Shown here piece by piece: positions 1 through 10,371 of a stretch of DNA of 64,000 nt. Source of the DNA: Camillea tinctor. Its lineage: Eukaryota; Ascomycota; Sordariomycetes; Xylariales; Xylariaceae. Position numbers and translations under genes: made by a program. The stretch spans positions 62,001-126,000 of the forward strand of contig MU394086.1 in assembly GCA_022578605.1 (NCBI GenBank). Direction: 5' to 3'. Position 1 is the stretch's first letter. Each line of letters opens with the position of its first letter. The notes under the pieces were generated by a model that was not told the DNA's origin, searched no databases, and saw nothing but the letters and a program-made list of their open reading frames with translations.

Positions 1-1240
1 TTTATTTTTTTGTTTATAATAATATATTTAATTATTAAAGTTTAATTATTTATAATAGTTATAAATAATATGCTATAATTTAAGATTTTTATTTATTAAA
101 ATAAAAAAAAAAATTTATGTTATTATGCATAATTTTATAAATTTTTATTATATTAATAGTTATTTAAGTAGTATTAAGCTTAATATTTTATAAAAATAAA
201 TTAATATTTTAAAATAATAATATAATTTTATTTATAATTAAATTGTTATTAAGTTAATTAAAACTTATATGTAAAAAAATTAGCTATTAAATTAATAAAA
301 TTTTTAATTATATAAAAAAAAGTTTATTTTTAAAAATATTAAAGCTATAGTTTAATAACGTAAGTAAATTATAATTTAAAAATAGTTAAAATTTAAAGTT
401 ATGCTATAAAAAAGCACTTAAATAGTTTTTAATTAAATTTAACGTTATAATAATAATATTTTTATTGTATAATTTTTACTTTAAAGCTTTTTTTTTAAAT
501 TATTTTATAATAATAACTTAATAATTATAAATAAAAATAAAATTAATTATAATTAAAATTATTAATTAGTAAAAAATGTTAATATAAAAATTTTTAAAAT
601 TATATTAGTAGTTAAAGTTATGTAAGCTTTATATTATTATAATATTAATAATAGCAATGTTTATATTTTATTAAATTTTTATAAAGTTATTTGTTTATTT
701 TGTTATTTTAATTTAAGTGTTAATATTATTGCGGCATATATTATTAACTATTTAAAAAGAAAAAAAAATTAGTTGCTATAAATAGATTTTTTTTTACTGT
801 AAATTGCAATGTTTTTTACGCTAAAAAAGGAATAGTTTTTATAATATTTAATGTTATATAGATTATAATGTATACTGTAAATTGCAATGTTTTTTACAAT
901 AAAAAAAAAATAGTTTTTATAACTTTTAATGTTATATAAATTATAATGTACTTTATTATTATTATAAAAGTTTTAATTTGCAATTATAATAGCTAGTTTA
1001 TTTAAATAATTTTTTTATTTTATTTTTACTTTAAAGTATAAAGTTTACTTAATGTTAATTATATTTATAATAAAGCATTAAAAAAAATAGTAAATTTTAA
1101 TGCATTATATAGTTAAAAAAATAATAAGGTTATTTAAAAAAAAATAAAGCTATAATGAAAAAAAATAAGGCTGCATTTTACTTAATTACATGATTATTAC
1201 TAGTTACAAACTTAAGTATTACTTATATATTAAGTAAAAC
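1..1240. repeat. Extreme AT-rich block, RIP-like
   Basis: The block is almost entirely A and T, with very few G or C, and has no open frame of useful length. It ends sharply at 1240, after which composition returns to about half GC. In filamentous ascomycetes this pattern is typical of a repeat (usually a transposon) heavily mutated by repeat-induced point mutation. The original element can no longer be recognised. It continues beyond the left edge. Confidence 0.8.
795..950. repeat. Tandem duplication, 78-bp period, inside the AT-rich block
   Basis: Two copies of a 78-bp unit lie head to tail, at 795-872 and 873-950. Each begins TACTGTAAATTGCAATG and ends ATTATAATGTA. Most differences between copies are G in the first and A in the second, as expected from progressive RIP or deamination. 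Confidence 0.75.
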
Positions 1241-1695
1241 TGTTGGAATAGTGTAAAAGCGGTTAGGCCTAACGGAAGGCTTTTGTTGCAAGCGTTAGCG
1301 CCGCCTCCAGTATGGATAGGTATTAGATCGGCTTAAATAAGCATGTCCCGGCTCGGTTTCTTGAATCTTAGGTATATTCCAGAACCTACTTATCCTCCTT
1401 TTTAATTACACAGCTAAAATATCAGCATGGAAACTACAACATTTATTGTACATACTTTCAAATCAATGCACATGAGTTCAAGAATCAGGAGATCCACCAG
1501 TGATTCCTAAGACCCAGGTCACATGGACTATTCATCACTACATATACACTACATTCCCATGGTCCCCACTTACTGGCTTATATATAACTATTTATATCCT
1601 GCGGCTTAATATACTTCCTCTGTATTAGAAATTGGCCCATTTATTTATACCATTACGTCTTGATCTACTCATTCTCTGCCCCTTCAATAATCAAC
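1241..1695 (+). mobile_element. Putative solo LTR of a Ty1/Copia-type retrotransposon
   Basis: The segment begins exactly at the edge of the AT-rich block with TGTTGGAATAG, the 5' end known from Ty1/Copia LTRs. A TATA-like stretch lies at 1578-1588, and the segment ends near a TCAACG (about 1690) that resembles the usual TCAACA terminus with one change. No second copy, internal gag/pol region or clear target-site duplication is visible, so this would be a solo or truncated LTR. The right boundary is approximate. Confidence 0.35.
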
Positions 1696-4600
1696 GAAAG
1701 ACATAAAAGAATGTCTCAAGTAAGTTTACACAGTAAGCAAGAAGAACTATGTATTCTAATGTAGAGGGTAGTATGTATATTGTAACGAATAAGGAGACTT
1801 TACAAATATAGGCAATTTACCAGTTCAGCCTCTCACCCAGCAATATTATGATCACTTGATGGTGTTTTTTAGGGGGTCAACAACGGAGTAGGAAAAGAAA
1901 AGAAATGGGAAGCTGTAGCAGTTACTATTATGACACTAGGGTACTCGTACTTCCTCGTAGACTTGATCGTTGAAGACTCCTTTCATACTAACCCTAAGCC
2001 CCGCCTACCACGAACAACTGCTGCATGATATAAGTTAAAAATGAAAGAACAAAGTATTGTTGTAAGGACTAGGGAAACCAAGAGCCACAGCTCTGTATAT
2101 ATATATAGAGTGCGTTGCTTGACAAATTGGCGAAAAAAAGATTTACTTAGTCAGTTATCAGCAGTTATACAGATTAGTACATTCTCCTTATGTTCATTCT
2201 ATTTCCCATGTATCTTTATAAATCTATAGTATGATAGTTGGGTGTCGTCAACTAGGGATCATAGTCCCTAGTCCCTCACAGCCCCATACGCCTGAGGGTA
2301 GGGGGTCTCCTCTATCCCCAGTTCAGTATTCCTAATAATTTAGATAAAACCATTCTGAGCTCTTGCATTCGCAAAACCAAGTCTACAGGAGCTTTGACTA
2401 GGTGCCTTGGAAAGATACATGAATTTATTGTTTTGTTGGTATGATACGATAGTGAGGAAATAGGATGAAGTGTATTAGTCCAGGAAAAAGCTTATAGGAG
2501 AGCGGAAGCACATTATATATATATATATATATATTTAGTAGTAGTGTAGTTGTGACGTTGGGGGTAGCGACCACCCACTAGACCAACGGGCCCTGACAAT
2601 GGCCTATCCTGCAGAAGAATATCAGAGTGTCATAGCCGACCGTGACAATAGTACCGTATCGTAGGGTGGTAACCGCATATTCTGACATATTCGAGTTACA
2701 ATGAAAACTAGAATTCATTTTACTTGGGATGCCTTATAGCATAGGCTACATGGATGCGTGTCTCCTGTTCTTTATAGAGGTATATGATTAGGAAGTTATA
2801 AGATAGTGACATTGTTAGATGAAGATATAGTGTCAATTTTGAAACGGGTGTAAAAGAGCTTTGGATGTTCCAAAGACTTTGGAAGAGGGGCGAGCTCTTA
2901 CTACTTCTTTCCCCCTTGTTCCGCTATAGGTGCGTTGATATACTATTAAGCCCAAGAGTCTGATTAGTTACTCTCAAAGAACCAATCAAATGATTCTCAA
3001 AAGAATGATGGGCTATACGCCACGACCTAACTATAGACTTGCTACATAATGGTACGTATATATGTCTCAAGCTATAGCTTGGCACCGCATAGTATCAACT
3101 ATCCCATGCATAGGCAAACTAATGTTGGTGTTACGGAGGCGTGCTTGCATACAAATAGGCTCTTCGTGTAATGGTGATCTTGTTCTCTTAAGCCTCTAGC
3201 TTCCTGTATTTCATCTCTCGAGCTCCTTCACAATAAGTGTATGCCTAAATTGATCGTCGTTTACCTAGCTAAATATCTACTCAAGCCCAAGCCACTGTCA
3301 CACCATCGTAGGATTCGTGGCAGGGTAAGAAGTGAGGGGGTTGCCCAACCCACCTTCTACCTATATCCGAGACTGGTTTCTGAAGCTCTCACATGTATAT
3401 ACCCCTCACGACACACCAAAGGCCGATAGCCTGCATGGCCCTTGCGGAGTTGTATCTTATGTACATTCTATACCTTGTACGTCTTACTGATCCCTGCTTT
3501 CAAAACTCACATGTCTTGGTGTAGCTCTGAAATTATCACTGCTTACTCTATAGGAGAACCCAGTCTTCACGTGATTATATAGACCTACATCAAGCCGCAT
3601 TTCAATATGTAGTTAGTTAAATCTGCATCTTATACATGAAGCTAGGGTATCTTATATTTTTGGTTGGGACGTAGCCACCCTCTCCTGGTTCCTGGTGTTT
3701 GTTAATCTAATATCTTTTTAGGTAGGTCGAAATTTGTTCTTTTACATTATGATTGTTTTCATTTTTAAGAGAAAAGAGAGGTTATAAGGCTAGTGACATA
3801 CTCCAGAGGCCTAGAATAATGCTCTCTTGTTTACATAGTAGTGAGTCTATTAGTATGAGATATTCTTCTGTACATTTTAAATCCCTTGCGTTTGCCTTAA
3901 CCAATGAACTGTCATTTCTAATAGTTTAGGTGCATATCTATATGAAACTAGTAACGAGATGGCGAATGCAAGCTGGTACGGAGTATTTTATCTCATGAAA
4001 TAAATGTACTGAGACACCCCTATCCAACAGTTGCTCTAAAGATTCTATGCGGTATTTCTCTCAGTAAGTCACTAGGTACGAGTTGCCGAGCGGTCTGATA
4101 TCTATATATTGTCCAATATCAATGCGACCTTGTAGAGACTATATGGAGGTTTTAGGCTTTCTCGGTACACAAACAGCATGTGAAGACACTATTCATTGCG
4201 ATGCTAGCAGGCCCGCTACTTGTATGCAGACAGGCCAAGAGGTTGAAGATTTATATATGTAAAGGCCTAATATTAGAAACGGGCAGTGCTTGGGTATGTT
4301 AGCTTTATGCATGGTGCTTTTGTCCACACTTTATCATATATTCACCAGCCTATGGAATCAGCATTGAGATCTAGCTAAGAACCGATTCTGTCACAATATG
4401 CATTCTACATAAGGGGAAACATAGTTATTGCGTGAATGAGTAAGGCTAAAGGCATCTACACAGGAGGTATACATACATAAAAGTTTGTTCGGAGGTAATC
4501 CCTGCACCCCTATACTGTAGCACTTAACTCTCAGATTCCAATCTTTAAACTCTGACGCTACCCTTCCTCGTATACCCAATTTATAAAAGGTAGAAGTATT

Positions 4601-6746
4601 CAAGTATCGGAGCCCGGAGAGCTAGGAGTACACGAAGAACTGTCTGGCGTACTCCGAGCCTTCAGTCGGCTATTCGGCTCTGTTCTATCCCGGGAGCATG
4701 CATACACTAGTCTGTTCTAACTGAAGAGATGCTGTCCTTTGATCCTGATTGAAATCTTAGATCAACACTGAGTGGCTTCATGGGTCTATTGCCGAACTCC
4801 AAAACTGGAAGCAGGTCGCGTCTGCCATTCCAGTGTTGAGCTACCAATGACGATGAAATACAACCCATGGCTAGGTTCATGATTCCTGGGGGTTTTGCTT
4901 TTTCTTCTGTTTTTCAATGGGCTGTTTTATTTACGCTGGAGAAAAAGGGGGGCGGATTAAAAAGCAAATGTATCACCGAAGCCAATAGCTTAGCTGCACT
5001 AATGTCATCAATATAGCCACATTTACACCATGATCGAAGGAACCTTACTGCATTGTTTTCATCTGCCACTGATTTGTAGCAAACGTGTGGTTTCCAAACA
5101 CGCTGTAACTAGTGAGAGTTGCATAATCAAGTTTCAGGATATGTAGTGTGATGTAAAGATTGAATATGTTGTAAAGGAATTCGAAAACCAGAATCTGAGA
5201 ACTAGAAGTGCTCCTTACGGACCTAGACCTCAGGGTATAGAGATATCCAGTGAACAATACAGACATTTATAGATATATAGGTAGACTATAAAAACAGTAT
5301 ACTCATAGTTCTAGTCTTTCGTGTAACAGTCCTATTCTGATCTTTATAGTGTTCCACTGTCTATATCTCCTATAGAGTAAAGCCTGCTAATCTGATGAGT
5401 CGATTTTCTCATCTTGCAGGACACTCTAGACCCACTATAAACCAGCCAGCCACATTCTACACGGGCCTGCCGGATTAGGCCAACAAGGAGGGTGAGGTCA
5501 TCGTGTACGCTCTCTGGTTCGGTCTGCAGCCTGCCGGTATCTTGGAAATTAGATTGAAGCTGCCGCATACCCTGCATACTCACATAAGCCTTCACAAAAG
5601 TTGGTTTTCCTATCTAGTGCTTAGAAATATGCTGGCCTATCACATGCTGTCTAGACGCAGACCACTCGTCCAGAAATAATCGGAAGTTTGGCTTTGTTTG
5701 AGCCTTCTGCACAAAAGTTTTTTTTTCCTAAAAAGGAAAAAAAGGACATTCCCGCAAATGGACTTGAACTGAATATAAATGATAGTTTGTGATTCTGTAA
5801 GCAGAAAGAGTCCACGGCGTTGAATTAGCTTTATGTAACGAGGGGTCAAAGTACGATATTATCAGATGCTACACGACAGTTCAGCAAACATGGGACCAGG
5901 ATGAAACCCCTTTTCTTCAAGACGGCGAAACAGCTTCTTACTTCATTGCATGCATGGAGATGAGGCTTCGGTATAGTAGGGTCTAGCCATCACATGCATA
6001 TGCCCGGTCAAGGATTGAATCCTAATTAATGTATTCCTATTCTGTAACTTCATATTCGTACAAAGCTAATTGGTAACTAGTATATCATTTTATAATGCTT
6101 ATAGTAATTATAGTTTATTACCATGTAACAATTTGAGGGTATATTTAAAAGGAGAAACTAATAAAGATTCCGTCTTTAAAGTACTTTCCGCTTTACTACG
6201 AACTGGTACTGGTTAGGCAGTTTGAATGCTATATTCTTTGAAAGGAAGAGAGAAAAGAAATGAAAATTATATTAAGAAAACAAGATACTAATTTTGCAAT
6301 GGACACCTAGGTAGGTATTATACGCTCAACCATATTACTCTTCTTTACCTAAATATATAATTACGGCCAACTTGAAAATTTAACCCCTGATTCCAACTGA
6401 GTTAGTTGATCACTACATACGCAAGCCAAGTTGATGGTGTACTAGGCAGATATTAAGTGAGGATCGACTATGTGTTTCTTTTGCCGGCTGTTCTTGCATA
6501 TGCAGCGTATTATGTGTAACCCCATCACACATCATAGTGTCTTAGATTGAGGAGAGAATGCCATGGAGCCCTTTTCCTGTGGCAAATAAAAGTTAGAAAT
6601 ATATCATAACAGAGAAAAGAGAGGACGGGCAATTTATCATAAAAGGGCGAGTTCCAGACACCAGGTGGTCATCTTTGCTCCTTCATCTTCTCCTTCATCA
6701 ATCAGATATCTTCCTGCTGTAAACATATTCCTTAAGCATTAACAAG
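1696..6746. other. Gene-poor interval
   Basis: About 5 kb without a convincing gene. All open frames are under 90 codons, overlap at random and match no family I recognise. A TA dinucleotide run lies at about 2513-2534. Composition is mixed, with occasional AT-rich stretches (6050-6380). It could contain old transposon remains, but I cannot identify any. Confidence 0.6.
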
Positions 6747-7862
6747 ATGCAAGTACCAACGCTCGACTTCAGTCATCTTCATGGCTCAGATGAGGAGCGT
6801 CTTGCCTTTTCTAGGGCGCTTCTACAGGGCTTCTCTGAAATTGGTTTCGTCAAGATCATCAATCATGGATTTTCTGAGGAGGATATTAGCCAGTTGTTCA
6901 GTTGGGTAGGTAATCCCATATCACAAAAAGCCAGAATGTTTGCAAATACTAATTTTGTAGAACCACAAATTCTTCTACTTGCCGGATGATCAGAAGCTAG
7001 AGGTTGCTAATGTGGTCAGCCCAAATCCCCAACGTGGTTGGAGTGGCGTCGGCGTTGAGAAGACGGGAACACTCAACGCGACGGGTGAGATAAACTTGGT
7101 CAGAGTCCAGCATGGCAATACCACAGACGTTAAAGTATGACCCCTAGTTGATGGAATCTTCCCCCTCTTGCTTATACAACTAAAACAATTTTACAGGAGC
7201 ATTTCGATATCGGAGCAGCGGGCGACGTCGAGTTTCCCAACAAGTGGCCCAGGGACAGCGTTATCCCCGGATTTCGGCCATGGCTGGAGGAATATTTCAA
7301 CAGGGGCCAGCAGGTCTCACTTGAGCTGATGAACGCTCTAGAGGTTGCTATGAACATCCCAAGTGGCACGTTTGCTGCTCGCTGCCGACGCCATGCTAGC
7401 GAACTCCGCCTGAACCACTACCCTGCCGTTCCTATCCAGAAGCTCAGTGATGGAACAGCCAAGCGAATCTGGCCTCACACCGACTTCGGTATTATCACTC
7501 TACTAGCGCAAGATGGTCACGGTGGCCTAGAAATTCAAGACAAGAACCGACCAGGAACATTCGTACCTGTGCCTTTGAAGCAGAAGAACGAACTGGTTGT
7601 AAACATTGGTGACACACTCGAGCGATGGACCAACGGAGTCCTAAAGGCTGGGTTGCACCAGGTCAATCTCCCAGATGAGTTGAAGAATGATAGATCAATC
7701 CATACTCTTCCCGCCAGAAGCTCAGTGGCATTCTTTCTCAAAGCTAGTCGAGATACATCTGTGGGAGCCATCGACAATTTTGTCCCTATCGGCGACACAT
7801 CCAAATACGAGGAGATGACGGCATTGGAATATCATCAATGCCGAGTCGGCATTGTGTATTAG
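6747..7862 (+). CDS. Fe(II)/2-oxoglutarate-dependent oxygenase, isopenicillin N synthase-like
   Basis: Three exons, 6747-6905, 6961-7134 and 7197-7862, join in phase 0 to give about 332 residues, the usual length of the family. Introns are 55 and 62 nt; the first has a TACTAAT branch site. The N-terminal DIOX_N region includes GFVKIINHG and, after the first intron, NHKFFYLP and the typical NPQRGWSGVG. The double-stranded beta-helix core carries the iron ligands H205 and D207 (PHTDFG) and H265 (AGLHQV), with R285-x-S287 (ARSS) for 2-oxoglutarate. Family members oxidise small molecules in secondary metabolism, gibberellin-type or alkaloid pathways, or degrade xenobiotics. The substrate cannot be inferred. 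No neighbouring biosynthetic genes are visible, so it stands alone between gene-poor stretches. All key residues are present and no break is seen. Confidence 0.9.
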
Positions 7863-10371
7863 ATAGCATCATGAATGACATTCATGATCGGACACGGGTT
7901 TAGAAAACTGTTGGCTTCACTCAATACTATCCCTATACACCTATAGAAGGTCTTGAGTAGAAACTAGTCTGCGTGTTATATAAGCCATTTATAGTATAGT
8001 ATTTTAAACCCACCCAATCAAGCAGTCACATAGCTCTCGACGTCAGCCAGTAAAGGGAAAGGAGAGGAGTATACAACAGGCTAAACTTGCCAACCAATCC
8101 AAGAGCGTTATACTACCGGGTTACCCTTCTTGTCTTGCTTACCTAGGTGACCAATGACATATGATTACCTAACCTAACCTATACAAGGAGGACCCCTATA
8201 AAACAGGTTCATACACCCATACACACCAATAGAGGCTGAATCGTAAAGAGCGAAAAAGCAATTATCTACATGACTTATACCCCGTATACTATCCGTATAG
8301 CATTAACTAATTTATGCACTACACGAGTCACGCATGGGGGGACCAAGGGGGAGGGGTTGGGGCGTTAAGCTTCATTTTCCCATCCAAGCCCAGGCTAATA
8401 ACATCAATACCGTCGATGCTGCATAATTGACCAATATGCACTACATACCTACCTAATCTGACTCAACCTCAGCAAACAAACCTTCCCCAAAACAAGGACC
8501 CGGTACGAAAGCCACGTGGGAAGAAGCCGAAAGACAAAACGTGAAATTTTGATTCGGATCTCTCTCCCTCTCCCTCTCTCTCCCTTCCCGCCCCTTTCCC
8601 CCTTTGCCTACCGGCTCTAATATTTCTAAATATTGGCCGCCATTAGCCCCCAGAACTCCATATAATCACCTCCCTATCCCGATGCATCCATACCTACCAA
8701 TACTTCAAATAAAGAAGAAAATGCCCTAGGTCAGGTTACCCAGGCTGAGTTGAAACACCCAAGCGTACCTAGTCGGCGGCATCGAACCCTTTTTTATCCT
8801 CTGTTCCAGAATACCCCTCGTCATCCTTACCCCTTTAACGACCCCTGACATCAGATATATCGCATCTAGAAACGCAGTTTTTTCTAATTGGAAAAAATCA
8901 CATCCCCAAACAAGCCTAGGTAGGTAGCCCGGACCAAGACAAGAACACATTATCCAGGAGTAAATCATTTTCTTTTCTTTTTATCGTCTCTTCTCGTTAT
9001 ATTGCGATACTTTGTGTTGTTGTACCTATGTATGCACACGCCCCCCCAATTTTCAACTAAACAAGAACCTTGTATAATAGGTAGGTAATTTTTGATGTTT
9101 TGATACTACGCATACATGTGAACGATTCCATCCCTCCTTTTCCCTTCTCCCTTTTTTTGTCCAGCCGGCAAACGTGCTAAAAAAAAGAAAAAAGAGAAAG
9201 CCTCCCTGTAACTCACCAAACCATTTCTTTTCCCCATCTTCGTGTCTTTGGGTATATTGTGTCTGTGTAAAATAGAATATGGAGCAAGATTTGGGGTAAT
9301 CATTGAAATAATGAAAAAGAAAGAAAACACCCCCCCAATAAGACGTGTCTATTGGCAATTATTATCTCGCAGTGGTGACGGAAAAAAAAAACCACTGAGA
9401 GATTCTGGTATCTTGCATTTCCTAGTTATTCCTCTCCTCCACATCCCATTCCCAATCCCAGAAAAAGAAAAAAATGGACTTGAATCTACCCACCATATTT
9501 ACTGCAAATTCAAATCCAGTTCCCAAAGAAAAAAAAACCCTCTATCAAATGGATAAAAAGCAAATCAATTTTGTTTTTGGAAATATTCAAGCCAAGCTAC
9601 CTCTCACCTAAATGCAACGTGACATTAGATGTAATCCCTAGTCGTCTGAGACGCACTGCCGTGCTCCCCCAAACGAGATATGAAATTTCCAGATCACGTA
9701 ACATCTCGTCGGAGATAATGAGGTTAGTGGACAATGAAGGGAGTTCCTGCATCCCTAGCCGATGCTGAGAGCGCATCCTGTCCGCTCCGTAATGGCAAGG
9801 TGAGGGGTATCAAAACTGGAACTTGCTGCTTAAGAAACAAAACAAGGTGGTATCGCAGTATATCGAGAAGAGAAATAGTCACTCGCGTCCTTTGAGTGCC
9901 AAGCAGAGTGATAAATGGTCGTGACGGTCGTATCGTACAGGCGTTATGTATATGTGGGTGAAGGTGGGGGAGGTGTCTCATCCTAGATGAGATGTTCGGG
10001 GGCTGAGTCGTGAGAGGTCGAGGCTTCAGTTTCGGGGAGTCCGCAGCATTCTGGGAGATACGGCTGGTGGTCTGATACTATGGTAACAACGATTGAGTCA
10101 TGGTGGGCCCAGTTTTTGTTTTTCATTTTCGACTTTTTTTTTTGGTGATTTTGCTTGATGAAACATCCAAGGAAATATCGTAATGAGTGTATGAAGTCAG
10201 ATCGTAAGAGGCAAGGAAATCCAAAAGAGTGTATTGAGGCTTTCCGTAGGAAGCTCCCGTTGGGGTCAGAGATATAAAAAAGGGGGTTTAGGGAATGGCA
10301 GCCGTACTACCCATCTCAATCGTGTGTTTATTGGTATCAGGAACCACTGCCTCATGAGCAGGGTATGGGGT
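7863..10371. other. Intergenic, 3' flanks of convergent genes
   Basis: No gene recognised. The interval holds a CT-rich tract (about 8562-8620), several homopolymer runs and a TAGGTAGGTA motif at 9078-9088. It must contain the 3' UTRs of the oxygenase (plus) and the Ser/Arg-rich gene (minus). Confidence 0.6.

Noticed and set aside
4079..4170. tRNA A-box-like TTGCCGAGCGG
   Set aside because: No B box or cloverleaf could be found in the following 100 bases.
8770..8795. tRNA B-box-like GGTTCGATGCC on the minus strand
   Set aside because: The flanking bases do not form a T-stem, and no A box or acceptor stem is found at the right distance.
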